A stretch of DNA of 42,759 bases from CAZQVN01 sp964596775. Its GTDB lineage: Bacteria > Eisenbacteria > RBG-16-71-46 > JABDJR01 > JAWXBZ01. The notes under the pieces are model-generated. The model was given only the letters and a program-made list of their open reading frames with translations, was not told the origin of the DNA and did not search any database. The stretch is from the NCBI GenBank assembly GCA_964596775.1, contig CAZQVN010000030.1, forward strand, positions 1-42,759. Direction: 5' to 3'. Of the stretch, positions 1 to 8,146 are shown piece by piece. The number at the start of each line of letters is the position of its first letter. The stretch's first letter is position 1. Both the position numbers and the translations under genes were made by a program.

Positions 1-1
1 G

Positions 2-202
2 TTCATCATCTGGCTCCTCGAGTCGTTCGAGATCGACGGGGCCACGACCCTCATGGCGCCCGGCGAAGGGTTCTACGCGTCCCCCGGCGCCGGAAAGGAC
101 GAGGTCCGGATCGCCTACGTGCTCAACCGGAACGACCTCGTCAAGGCCATGCGGATCGTCGGGGAAGGGCTTCTCCGCTATCCGGGACGCACGAATCGCT
201 GA
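2..202 (+). CDS. Pyridoxal-phosphate aminotransferase, class I, C-terminal end (partial)
   Basis: Only the last 66 residues are inside the window; the gene runs off the left edge and ends at a TGA at 200-202. The visible part carries a pattern typical of the end of fold-type I aspartate-type aminotransferases: an APGEGFY segment, then a Pro-Gly and EVRIAYVLN, with the Arg that in this family binds the substrate alpha-carboxylate. Such enzymes move an amino group between an amino acid and a 2-oxo acid. The substrate cannot be told from this fragment. The next gene starts about 40 bases downstream, so the two may be co-transcribed, although their products look unrelated. Confidence 0.8.
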   Translation, partial: FIIWLLESFEIDGATTLMAPGEGFYASPGAGKDEVRIAYVLNRNDLVKAMRIVGEGLLRYPGRTNR

Positions 203-240
203 CATCGATCCATCACCGCCCCGTCCGGAAGGAAGTGCCT

Positions 241-765
241 GTGTTCAAGCCCGCAAAAATACCGGCCCGAGCGTTTCTCGCCCTGGCCCTGATCGCCGCG
301 ATCCGTTTCGCGGACCTGCCCGTACTCGCTCCCGTTGCGCACGGCCAGAAGCCGATGTTCCCGGTGTTCACCCGGCTGGAGATGCTGAACGCGCCCGATC
401 CGGGAGGGGCGGTGCGCGTGCTGGCCGCGGTCACCGCGTGGGCGCCGGGGGAGACGATCCACTGGAAGCTCGAGGTGCCGCCCGGCCTGGCCGTGATCGA
501 CGGCGTGACCTCCTGGTCCGGGGAACTGGACCGGGGCGCCACGCGGCTGTTCGAGGTGATCCTGACCGTTCCCGACGGCGCGCTCCATGAAGTGAGCTCC
601 ATCGCCCGCATCGAAGGGCGCGACGCGCGGGGAGCCGCCATGCTTCCGATCGACCTCGGCGGGTACGAGGGACCGCGCGGGCTGGAGCAGGTGGTGACCG
701 GCAACGGCACGACCTACATCCAGTATCCGGGCGAGACGCTGCCGCGGGACGGGGGTGACCGATGA
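241..765 (+). CDS. Small exported protein of unknown function
   Basis: A 174-residue protein starting at GTG 241. I prefer this to the in-frame GTG at 235 because the purine-rich GGAAGGAAG at 227-235 then lies at a normal ribosome-binding distance. The N-terminus has Lys and Arg followed by a hydrophobic run of about 20 residues and a likely signal-peptidase site near AHGQ, so it is probably secreted or periplasmic. The rest looks like one beta-sandwich domain with alternating hydrophobic residues and WAPGE and W-K-LEVPPG segments, which recalls macroglobulin or CARDB-like folds, but I do not recognise a family. Its stop overlaps the next gene's start (ATGA, 762-765), so it is translationally coupled to the large FG-GAP protein and may be its partner. 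Confidence 0.7.
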   Translation: MFKPAKIPARAFLALALIAAIRFADLPVLAPVAHGQKPMFPVFTRLEMLNAPDPGGAVRVLAAVTAWAPGETIHWKLEVPPGLAVIDGVTSWSGELDRGATRLFEVILTVPDGALHEVSSIARIEGRDARGAAMLPIDLGGYEGPRGLEQVVTGNGTTYIQYPGETLPRDGGDR

Positions 766-3700
766 AGCGCATCCTGCTCCTTGCGGCCCTGCTGTCTTTC
801 ACGGCTTCCGGAGCGCACGCCAACTGGACCGCGTCCGGAACGTTCCGCTATCGCGACCGGATCCAGGACCTGTCCGGGTTCACCGGCGCCACCCAGGACC
901 TTCCGATCCGCAAGGCGCTCGTGGAGGTGGTCCGCGCGCCGGGGACGGTCCTCGCCACCGGCATCACCGACAACAGCGGAAACTTCAGCATTCCGGTGAT
1001 CGACAACCAGACGGCCACCGTCTTCTGCCGGGTCATCTCGATCGACAACGACCCGGCGCTCGGAATCCGCGTGCAGTCCTCGACGAGTTCGTCCGCCACC
1101 TATGCGGTGATGTCGAGCAACGCCGCGAATCACAATCCGAACACGAACACCGACTTCGGCATCGTCGTGGCGATCATGGGCGGCGGCGGCGAGGCGTTCA
1201 ACGTGTTCGACATCCTCCTCGACGGCAGCGACTACGCGAAGTCGCTCATGGGGTCGTACCCGCCGACGACGGTCACCGCCGTGTGGTCGGCATCGAGCAC
1301 GACCGGGTCGTTCTTTTCCGGCACCACAATCCGGCTGCTGGCGGACGACGGGTGGGACGACGCGGTGATCGCCCACGAGCACGGGCATTTTCTCGACATC
1401 CTGTTCGCGGCCTCGTCGAGCCCCGGCGGGCCGCACTTCCTCGGCGACAACGACCAGGATCTCCGGCTGGCGTACGGGGAAGGGGTGGCCAGCTACCACA
1501 TGGCGGCGGGCCGCAAGTTCAACGGACGTCCGAACCCCACGCTGTACATCGACACGACGGGGGGCAGCGGCGCCGGCAATCTCGGCTTTTCCTACGAGAT
1601 CGAGGGGCCGAGCGTCAGCGCCATCGGCGCGGCCAGCGAAGTGTCCGTGCAGGCCGTCCTCTGGGACATGGTCGACGACGCCTCCGATGCCGACGGGATT
1701 CCCGGCGACGACGACAACATGAACGTGGCGCCCGCCGAACTGTGGGAGGTCATGAGCGTCTACCTGCCGACCCAGTCGAACATCTCCCTGGAGAAGTTCT
1801 GGGACGGCTGGTTCTCTCCCGGAATCAACAACGGTTTCTCCGCCCCGATGAAGCAGACCTGGGGCGCCCTCACCATCGAGTTCTTCGAGGACCTGTTCGA
1901 GGAGGACGGAAATTCCGGGGCGGCGAAGGTCATTGCGGTGACCGGCGTGCCCCAGCATCACACGTTCTACCCGGCGGGGGATTCCGACTTCGCCCGGTTC
2001 ACGTCGCCGGCGCCGGGGACCCAGTTCGTCGTCGAAACCGTGAACCTCGTCGGCGACGCGAACACCTCGATCGAGATCCGCGACCAGAACGGGACGACGG
2101 TCCTCGCCCAGAACGACAACCGCGGCACGTTCGACTCGTCCTCGCTCGTCACCTGGACGGCGCCCGCCGCCGGAAACTACTTCGTGCGCTCCTTCCATGC
2201 CGCGGATGTCGGAGTCTACGGATCGTACGACCTGCGCGTCGTGCAGGGCGCGGTGTCGCCGATCACGTTCACCGACCAGGCCCCGACGCTCCTCGTCAAT
2301 TCCTCGCGACCCGGGCGCGGTTCGGCGTGGGGAGACTTCGACGGCGACGGAGACCCCGACCTGTTCGTCACGAACGCCGTGGGCAACGCCTGGCACCTGT
2401 ACCGGAACGAGTTTCCCGGGCCGTTCGTGGACGTGGCGGCGGCGGCGGGCGTGGCCGGACCGAACGTGCTCGGCGAGCAGGCGGTCTGGGGGGACTACGA
2501 CAACGACGGCGACCTCGACCTGTACGTGGCGGTCATCGGAACGAACGTGCTGTACCGGAACGAAGGGAACGGCACGTTCGTGTCCCGCGCGGCCGCCGCG
2601 GGAGTGGCCGTCGGCGGGGCCGGGTCGCTCGGGGCGTCCTGGGCCGACTACGACCGCGACGGTCATCTCGACCTGTTCGTGGCCACGCTCGGAGCGGACA
2701 ACCGGCTGTTCCGGAATCTCGGGAACGGCACGTTCTCCGACGTCACCGCCGCGGTAGGGCTGAGCGGTTACCCGGCCGATTCCTTCGGCGGCGTCTGGGC
2801 GGACTACGACGGCGACCTCGACATCGACCTGTTCGTCCACAACGACGGATCCCCGAACCGGCTCTTCCGCAACGACGGCGCGGCCGGCTTCGCGGACGTG
2901 ACCCCGCCGTCGATGAGCGAGCCCGGGATCCGCTCATGGGGCGCCACCTGGAGCGACTACGACAACGACGGGGACTTCGATCTCTACGTGACGACGCTCG
3001 GGTCGCCGTGCCGGCTGTACCGGAACGTCGGGCAGGGCGCCTTCCTCGAGGTCGGCGCGGCGGCCGGAACGGCGCCGAGCGGGTCGCAGACGTCGAACGT
3101 GGCCGCCGATTTCGACTTCGACTACGACGGCGATTTCTACGTCGGCGCCTTCGACGAATCGAACCTCTACTTCGACAACCTCGGCGCCGGCGCGTTCTAC
3201 AACTCCGGCAAGGCGGCGAACGCCAATCAAACGCGGTCGAGCAGCGCGGCGGATTACGACGGGGACGGCGACCTGGACATCTACGTGGTCACCGGAAACG
3301 GGGCGAACCTCCTCTATCAGAACAGCGGCAACGCAAATCCCTGGATCCGCCTCAGACTCCAGGGCGTCCAGAGCAACCGGGCCGCGATCGGCGCCACGGT
3401 CGTCCAGCGGTCGGCGGGGCGCCGCTCCATCCAGACGGTATCCGGCGGGTCCGGTTATCTCAGCCAGAACGACCTGCGCCTGACGTTCGGCCTCGGCGGC
3501 CTGGCCGGTCCCGACACGTTCGAAGTCCGCTGGCCGTCCGGGGCGTACCAGGTCGTGACCGGCCTGGCCCGGAACACCACGCACACCATCGTGGAGATGG
3601 ACCAGGGCTCGACCGGAGTTCCGGAAGCGCCGCCGGCCCGCCCGGTCCTGGCCCAGAACACGCCGAACCCGTTCCGGACGGCGACGACGATCCGGTTCAC

Positions 3701-3914
3701 GCTGTCCGCCCCGGGGCCGGTCGCCCTGTCGATCCTCGACGTCCAGGGACGCCTGGTCCGGCGCCTCGTGGATGAGGCGCGCCCGGCCGGGGCGCATGAG
3801 GCCGTGTGGGACGGGCGCCGGGACACCGGCGAACCGGCCGGGGCGGGGGTCTATTTCTACCGCCTGTCCGCGGCGGGAGCGTCGCAGACCCGGAAACTGG
3901 TGATGCGGCCCTGA
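762..3914 (+). CDS. Secreted multidomain protein: HEXXH metallopeptidase-like, PPC, FG-GAP repeats, ASPIC/UnbV and FlgD-like C-terminal domain
   Basis: A 1050-residue secreted protein with a clear signal peptide (residues 1-20, cut near AHA). Residues 205-209 read HEHGH, an HEXXH zinc motif. E240 in a YGEG context is a plausible third ligand, as in fungalysin-type gluzincins. Residues about 399-497 resemble a PPC (bacterial pre-peptidase C-terminal) domain. From about 521 to 850 there are seven FG-GAP/VCBS-type repeats of the form W-x-DYDxDGDxDL(Y/F)V…LYRN, each with an Asp-rich calcium-type loop; the fourth and sixth have shifted loops. Residues about 859-949 match ASPIC/UnbV, and 961-1050 form a FlgD/Por-like sorting domain (PNPF…GVYFYRL). 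It is likely a cell-surface or released calcium-binding protein. Peptidase activity is inferred only from the motif. Confidence 0.88.
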   Translation: MKRILLLAALLSFTASGAHANWTASGTFRYRDRIQDLSGFTGATQDLPIRKALVEVVRAPGTVLATGITDNSGNFSIPVIDNQTATVFCRVISIDNDPALGIRVQSSTSSSATYAVMSSNAANHNPNTNTDFGIVVAIMGGGGEAFNVFDILLDGSDYAKSLMGSYPPTTVTAVWSASSTTGSFFSGTTIRLLADDGWDDAVIAHEHGHFLDILFAASSSPGGPHFLGDNDQDLRLAYGEGVASYHMAAGRKFNGRPNPTLYIDTTGGSGAGNLGFSYEIEGPSVSAIGAASEVSVQAVLWDMVDDASDADGIPGDDDNMNVAPAELWEVMSVYLPTQSNISLEKFWDGWFSPGINNGFSAPMKQTWGALTIEFFEDLFEEDGNSGAAKVIAVTGVPQHHTFYPAGDSDFARFTSPAPGTQFVVETVNLVGDANTSIEIRDQNGTTVLAQNDNRGTFDSSSLVTWTAPAAGNYFVRSFHAADVGVYGSYDLRVVQGAVSPITFTDQAPTLLVNSSRPGRGSAWGDFDGDGDPDLFVTNAVGNAWHLYRNEFPGPFVDVAAAAGVAGPNVLGEQAVWGDYDNDGDLDLYVAVIGTNVLYRNEGNGTFVSRAAAAGVAVGGAGSLGASWADYDRDGHLDLFVATLGADNRLFRNLGNGTFSDVTAAVGLSGYPADSFGGVWADYDGDLDIDLFVHNDGSPNRLFRNDGAAGFADVTPPSMSEPGIRSWGATWSDYDNDGDFDLYVTTLGSPCRLYRNVGQGAFLEVGAAAGTAPSGSQTSNVAADFDFDYDGDFYVGAFDESNLYFDNLGAGAFYNSGKAANANQTRSSSAADYDGDGDLDIYVVTGNGANLLYQNSGNANPWIRLRLQGVQSNRAAIGATVVQRSAGRRSIQTVSGGSGYLSQNDLRLTFGLGGLAGPDTFEVRWPSGAYQVVTGLARNTTHTIVEMDQGSTGVPEAPPARPVLAQNTPNPFRTATTIRFTLSAPGPVALSILDVQGRLVRRLVDEARPAGAHEAVWDGRRDTGEPAGAGVYFYRLSAAGASQTRKLVMRP

Positions 3915-4012
3915 GCAGGTTCCGGTTCAGGTTTGAATCTCCCATCCGATAACCAATTCGACACTTACGGGGGTCCATTCCCGTTTAGGGTGTGGAGGCG
4001 GAACCCGAAAAC

Positions 4013-4021
4013 TGCTAAAAT
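4013..4021 (+). promoter_or_regulatory. Possible extended -10 promoter for the epimerase gene
   Basis: TGCTAAAAT fits an extended -10 element (TGn followed by a 5/6 match to TATAAT) in an unusually A-rich patch between two GC-rich genes. The -35 position (3993-3998, TGGAGG) is poor, as is common for extended -10 promoters. Transcription would start near 4028 and give a leader of about 45 bases before the ATG at 4072. A GGAGG lies at 4055-4059. Confidence 0.4.
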
Positions 4022-4071
4022 CACCGGGTTTCGCCGCCGCACAGGACCGCACTCGGAGGCCTTCTCGCCCC

Positions 4072-5064
4072 ATGACCGAAAAGAAACTCGTACTGGTGAC
4101 CGGCGGATCCGGCTACATCGGGTCCCACCTGGTCCGCAAGTTGCTCGCCAAGGGTTACGCCGTCCGGAATCTCGACAAGCTCGCTTTCGGCGACGGCTCG
4201 GTGCGGGAACTGCTCGGCAATCCCGACTACACCCAGATCACCGGTGACATCCGGCACATCGAGGACGTGGTGGCGGCCACGAAGGGGGCCTACGGGGTCA
4301 TCCACCTGGCCGGCATCGTCGGCGACCCCGCCTGCGATCTCGACCATGACGCCACCTACACGATCAATTTCGAGGCCACGAAGCTGATGGTGGAGTGCTG
4401 CAAGTACACGAAGATCCAGCGCTTCGTCTTTGCCTCGACCTGTTCCGTGTACGGCGCCGCCGATGACTACACGCTGAACGAAGGGTCGCTGCTGAACCCG
4501 GTGTCGCTCTACGCGGAAACGAATCTCGCGTCGGAGCGGATCATCTTCAAGGGGTTCGAGAACACCGACATCTCCCCGACGATCGTCCGCTTTGCCACGA
4601 TCTACGGGGCCTCGCACCGGATGCGCTTCGATCTCGTCGTCAACATCATGACCGCCAAGGCCGTGAAGGAGGGCGTGGTCAAGGTGTTCGGCGGGGATCA
4701 GTGGCGCCCGAACGTGCACTGCCAGGACGCCGCGGACGGGCTGATCGCCTGCTTCGAGGGGCCGGAGGCGAAAGTCCGGAACGAGGTGTTCAACATCGGT
4801 TCCGACGAGCAGAACTACCGGATCCAGGAACTCGGCGAACTGGTCGCGAAGTGCGTTCCCGGCACGAAGGTGGAATCGGTGGCCGAAAGCCCGGACCGCC
4901 GCTCGTACCGTGTTTCGTTCGAAAAGGTGCGCCAGGTGCTCGGTTTCAAGCCGGCCTTCACCGTGGAGAAGGGTGTGGCCGAAATCCAGCGGATGCTGGA
5001 GAACGGAACGGTGGAGAACTACCTGGCCGACCGTTACTACAACGTCAAGTACATGTACAAATAG
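4072..5064 (+). CDS. NAD-dependent epimerase/dehydratase (extended SDR) with altered catalytic motif
   Basis: A 330-residue extended short-chain dehydrogenase of the nucleotide-sugar type. The N-terminus has the Rossmann motif TGGSGYIGSH, followed by HLAGIVGDP and STCSVYG (catalytic Ser/Thr near 122-125). Families like this epimerise, reduce or dehydrate NDP-sugars in the cytoplasm. The oddity is at the active site: the usual Y-x-x-x-K reads Y147-A-E-T-N151, so the catalytic Lys is an Asn (codon AAT at 4522-4524; AAG would be Lys). The rest of the fold looks intact, including the VFGGDQWRPNVHCQDAA substrate region. It may be a non-canonical enzyme, an inactive paralogue, or a one-base sequence error. 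It heads the glycan block but is followed directly by a terminator hairpin. Confidence 0.88.
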   Translation: MTEKKLVLVTGGSGYIGSHLVRKLLAKGYAVRNLDKLAFGDGSVRELLGNPDYTQITGDIRHIEDVVAATKGAYGVIHLAGIVGDPACDLDHDATYTINFEATKLMVECCKYTKIQRFVFASTCSVYGAADDYTLNEGSLLNPVSLYAETNLASERIIFKGFENTDISPTIVRFATIYGASHRMRFDLVVNIMTAKAVKEGVVKVFGGDQWRPNVHCQDAADGLIACFEGPEAKVRNEVFNIGSDEQNYRIQELGELVAKCVPGTKVESVAESPDRRSYRVSFEKVRQVLGFKPAFTVEKGVAEIQRMLENGTVENYLADRYYNVKYMYK

Positions 5065-5097
5065 CAGCCCGTCCGAAGGACGGGCTGCAGTTTTTTT
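5064..5097 (+). terminator. Rho-independent terminator after the epimerase gene
   Basis: A perfect 11-bp stem (GCAGCCCGTCC at 5064-5074, GAA loop, GGACGGGCTGC at 5078-5088) followed by AG and seven T. It starts at the last base of the epimerase stop codon. It lies only 36 bases before the next gene, so either the aminotransferase has its own signal or transcription partly reads through. Confidence 0.9.
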
Positions 5098-5121
5098 CTC
5101 TCGCAATTCCGTTTCCGTTCC

Positions 5122-5127
5122 AGGAGG
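5122..5127 (+). promoter_or_regulatory. Ribosome-binding site deciding a TTG start
   Basis: AGGAGG lies 5 bases before the TTG at 5133. No in-frame ATG or GTG fits this site, and the family's expected N-terminus begins just after it. It therefore fixes a TTG start for the aminotransferase. Confidence 0.8.
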
Positions 5128-5132
5128 TTTTC

Positions 5133-6329
5133 TTGTCGACCCCCCTCGCATCCGCCGGCGGTACCCCGGTCCGCGACACGTTCCTGCCCTATGCGCTTCC
5201 CGTCTTCGGACCGGAGGAGGAGCAGGAAATCCTCGCGGCCCTCGCGTCCGGCTGGATCACCACCGGACCCCGCACGAAGAAGCTCGAGGAAAAGCTGGCC
5301 GGCAAGGTCGGCGCGGAGCACGCGATCTGCGTGGACTCCTGCACCGCGGCGCTCCATCTCTCCCTGGCCGCGCTGGACCTGAAGCCGGGCGACGAGGTCA
5401 TCACGACGCCGATCACGTTCTGCGCCACCGCCAACACGATCCTCCATGCCGGGGGAACGCTGGTCCTGGCCGACGTGGAGCCGGACACGCTGAATCTCTC
5501 CGCCGACGCGGTGGAGAAGGCGATCACCCCGCGCACGAAGGCGATCGTGCCGGTCCACTACGCGGGTCACGCCTGCGAAATGGACGATCTCATGGCACTG
5601 GCGAAGAAGCACAACCTGAAGGTGATCGAGGACGCCGCGCACGCCATCGGCTCCGAGTACCGCGGCGCGAAGGTCGGCACCATCGGCGACACGACCTGCT
5701 TCTCGTTCTACGCCACGAAGAACATGACCACGGCGGAGGGGGGAGCGGTCACGCTCAACGACGCGGAAATGGCCGCGAAGATCCGCATCCTGTCGCTGCA
5801 CGGCATGAGCAAGGACGCCTGGAAGCGCTACACCTCGGCCGGGTCGTGGTACTACGAGGTGGTGGCCCCGGGCTTCAAGTACAACATGACCGATCTCGAG
5901 GCGGCGCTCGGCCTGCACCAGCTGGACCGGCTCGACGGGTTCAACGAAACGCGTCGCGAGTACGCGAAGGTGTACGACAGGGCCATCGACCAGATCGACG
6001 GGGTCACCCGCATGGTGCCGCGCCTGCACGTGAAGCACGTGTACCACCTCTATCCGATCCAGATCGATCCGGGCCTCCTGACCATCGACCGGGCCCAGTT
6101 CATCGAGCAGCTGAAGGCGGAGAACATCGGCACGACGGTGAACTTCATCCCCATCCACTACCACCCCTACTACCGCGACCTCCTGCCGTACACGAAGGGG
6201 AGCTTTCCGGTGGCGGAGCGGGCGTACGACCGCCTGATTTCGCTACCGCTCTATCCCAAGATGACCCCCGGAGATCTCGACCAGGTGATGGAAGCCGTGG
6301 CCAAGGTGGTCCGGGCGCACCGGCGATAG
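5133..6329 (+). CDS. DegT/DnrJ/EryC1/StrS-family sugar aminotransferase
   Basis: A 398-residue PLP-dependent enzyme that transfers an amino group (usually from Glu) to a keto-sugar nucleotide. Landmarks in order: GSGWITTGPRTKKLE-type N-terminus, CTAALHLSLAAL, the PVHYAGHACEMD segment, EDAAHAIGSEY, and the PLP lysine K196 in FYATKNMTTAEGG. The length is normal for the family. The TTG start at 5133 is supported by a strong AGGAGG. It is followed after 9 bases by a WecD-like acyltransferase. By analogy with the WecE-WecD pair, the two probably make an N-acylated 4-amino-sugar nucleotide for a surface glycan, but the exact sugar is not shown. Confidence 0.93.
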   Translation: MSTPLASAGGTPVRDTFLPYALPVFGPEEEQEILAALASGWITTGPRTKKLEEKLAGKVGAEHAICVDSCTAALHLSLAALDLKPGDEVITTPITFCATANTILHAGGTLVLADVEPDTLNLSADAVEKAITPRTKAIVPVHYAGHACEMDDLMALAKKHNLKVIEDAAHAIGSEYRGAKVGTIGDTTCFSFYATKNMTTAEGGAVTLNDAEMAAKIRILSLHGMSKDAWKRYTSAGSWYYEVVAPGFKYNMTDLEAALGLHQLDRLDGFNETRREYAKVYDRAIDQIDGVTRMVPRLHVKHVYHLYPIQIDPGLLTIDRAQFIEQLKAENIGTTVNFIPIHYHPYYRDLLPYTKGSFPVAERAYDRLISLPLYPKMTPGDLDQVMEAVAKVVRAHRR

Positions 6330-6338
6330 GAGCCCTGC

Positions 6339-7313
6339 TTGGCGGCACAGACGCTGAGTCCGGAAGAGGTGGCGGCGTGGGCGCCGGATGAGGAGTTCCT
6401 GCCCTACTCCTGCTATCCCGACTTTACCGCGGAGGCCTGCCGGAACTATCGGGCGGCGCAGCTGCGCTCCCTCGCGTCCTCCCCGGCGCATCACCCGTTC
6501 CGGGTCGAGGGGGATCACGGCAGCGCCCTGTTCGGGATCACCCGGCTCGCCTGGGACACCGGGCAGTTCGGCATGCCGGCCGGACGGGTGGATTACGTCC
6601 TCCTCCGTCCCTTCGACCCGTCGCGTCGGGGGCGGCTGGAACTGGCCGTCTCCGCCGCCGCTGCGGCGGCCGGCGCCTGCGACGAACTCGGCCTCGAGCA
6701 CGTGTCGGCGCGTTTCGACAGCCGGGACCTCCTGCTGATCCAGGCCATGGAGGCGGCCGGCTTCCAGCTCGTGGACGGGATCCTCAAGTTTGCGCGTTCC
6801 GCGGCCGATTTCGAGCCCCCGGCGGATCGTCCGCCCGGCGTGATCATCCGCGACGCCGCGGAATCCGACATTCCGGAACTGGCCGCGCTGGCCGCCCGCG
6901 GTTTCGTTTATGATCGGTTCCACAACGACCCGCTCCTGGCCGAAGGGGTGGCCGACCGGGTCCATGCCGCGTGGCTCGAAAACGCGGTGCGGGGGAAGAC
7001 CGGGTCCGGAGTCGTTTGTGCGGAGGTCGACGGAAAGCCGGGCGGTTTCTTCATCGTGGCGCTCGACACCGACGCGGAACGTCACTTCGGCGAGAGCGTG
7101 GGCACCCTGGTGCTGATCACGGTGGACCGGGCCTACCGGCGCCGCGGCGTGGCCCTGGCCCTGTCGCTCGGCGCGGCGGCCTGGCTCAAGGAAAGAGGGG
7201 CCGGCCGGTTCGAGGTCGGCACGCAGCTGGCCAACGTGCCGGCGGCGAACGTGTATCTCAAGGCGGGTTTCCGCCTCGTGCAGACGAGCGTTTCATTGAG
7301 GAGGGTGGCGTGA
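6339..7313 (+). CDS. GNAT-family N-acyltransferase resembling WecD (dTDP-4-amino-sugar acyltransferase)
   Basis: A 324-residue protein from a TTG start at 6339, set by AGGAG at 6328-6332. The N-terminal half holds RLAWDTGQFGMPAGRVD, close to the L-x-WD-x-x-FG motif at the start of WecD/RffC. The C-terminal half is a GNAT domain: ITVDRAYRRRGVALAL matches the acetyl-CoA pyrophosphate loop (R/Q-x-x-G-x-G/A) and NVYLKAGF is the usual final motif. The role inferred from this and from the aminotransferase upstream is N-acylation of a dTDP-4-amino-4,6-dideoxyhexose using acetyl-CoA. About 40 residues at the N-terminus match nothing I recognise. The stop overlaps the next start (GTGA, 7310-7313). Confidence 0.82.
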   Translation: MAAQTLSPEEVAAWAPDEEFLPYSCYPDFTAEACRNYRAAQLRSLASSPAHHPFRVEGDHGSALFGITRLAWDTGQFGMPAGRVDYVLLRPFDPSRRGRLELAVSAAAAAAGACDELGLEHVSARFDSRDLLLIQAMEAAGFQLVDGILKFARSAADFEPPADRPPGVIIRDAAESDIPELAALAARGFVYDRFHNDPLLAEGVADRVHAAWLENAVRGKTGSGVVCAEVDGKPGGFFIVALDTDAERHFGESVGTLVLITVDRAYRRRGVALALSLGAAAWLKERGAGRFEVGTQLANVPAANVYLKAGFRLVQTSVSLRRVA

Positions 7314-8146
7314 ACAGGACCCTGAGCGGCGACGAGGCCTCGGCCACCCACGGCCTCAAGGTGCTGGCCATCGTGCCGGCGCACAACGAGGGGGAGACGA
7401 CCGCGGAGGTCGTGAACGACATCCGCACGATGGCTCCCGGCGTGGACGTGGTCGTGGTCGACGACTGTTCCTCGGACCGCACCGCGGACTACGCGCGGCA
7501 GGCGGGCGCCATGGTCCTGCCGCTCCCGGTCAACCTGGGGATCGGCGGGGCGGTGCAGACCGGGTTCAAGTTCGCCGAGGCGCACGGGTACGACGCGGTC
7601 GTCCAGGTGGACGGCGACGGCCAGCACGATCCCGCCGAGATCGGCCTGATCATCGGGCCCCTCTCGCGGGGCGAGGCCGACGTGATGATCGGGTCGCGCT
7701 TCCTCGAGAAGACCGCCTACAAGGCGCCGTTCGCGCGGCGGGCGGGGATGATCCTGTTCGCGTCCGTGGCCCGCTGGGCGATGCGGCAGCAGATCACCGA
7801 TACCACGTCGGGGTTCCGGGCGCTGAACCGTGACGCGTACACGTTCTTCGCCCGCCACTATCCGACCGATTTTCCCGACGCCGAGAGCCTGGTGCTGCTG
7901 AAGCGCTCCGGGTTCCGTCTCAAGGAAGTGTCCGTGAACATGCGGCCGCGCAAGCGCGGCCACTCGTCCACGACCACGCTCCGTTCGATCTATTACCCGT
8001 TCAAGATGGTCCTGTCCGTGTTCGTGGTGATGCTCCGCACGCCGCCGCCCCGCGTGTCCGCCCTCCGGCCGGACAGCGGGCCGGCCGCGCGCTCCGCCAC
8101 GCCTGCCGTCACGCCGATACCCCGCTCCAAAGGAGGTCCCCGGTGA
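7310..8146 (+). CDS. Glycosyltransferase family 2 (DPM1-like)
   Basis: A 278-residue GT-A fold glycosyltransferase starting at GTG 7310. It has IVPAHNEGE (residues 21-29), VVDDCSSDRT with D51-D52, and the metal-binding VDGDGQHDP at 100-108 (DxD as D101-x-D103). MIGSRF and DTTSGFRALNR follow, both typical of dolichol- or undecaprenyl-phosphate sugar transferases. There are only short hydrophobic stretches near the C-terminus. Such proteins are commonly paired with DUF2304 proteins, as here, and load a sugar onto a lipid carrier. The last 40 residues are Pro/Ala/Arg-rich and probably disordered; their coding sequence also holds the next gene's strong ribosome-binding site. Confidence 0.92.
   Translation: MNRTLSGDEASATHGLKVLAIVPAHNEGETTAEVVNDIRTMAPGVDVVVVDDCSSDRTADYARQAGAMVLPLPVNLGIGGAVQTGFKFAEAHGYDAVVQVDGDGQHDPAEIGLIIGPLSRGEADVMIGSRFLEKTAYKAPFARRAGMILFASVARWAMRQQITDTTSGFRALNRDAYTFFARHYPTDFPDAESLVLLKRSGFRLKEVSVNMRPRKRGHSSTTTLRSIYYPFKMVLSVFVVMLRTPPPRVSALRPDSGPAARSATPAVTPIPRSKGGPR
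8129..8137 (+). promoter_or_regulatory. Near-perfect Shine-Dalgarno inside the GT2 gene
   Basis: AAAGGAGGT is fully complementary to the 16S anti-SD core and sits 5 bases before the GTG at 8143. It lies within the last codons of the glycosyltransferase, so the DUF2304 gene should be translated efficiently and independently of coupling. Confidence 0.8.

Noticed and set aside
714..2840. Long reverse-strand ORF of 708 codons opposite the FG-GAP protein
   Set aside because: It is a composition shadow of a high-GC gene: Arg/Val/Gly/Asp-rich, no domain, and it lies antisense to a protein with clear repeats and domains. The same holds for the other long antisense frames.
3967..3984. Possible terminator after the FG-GAP protein gene
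   Set aside because: ACGGG and CCCGT form only a 5-bp stem with an 8-base loop followed by two T; too weak to call.
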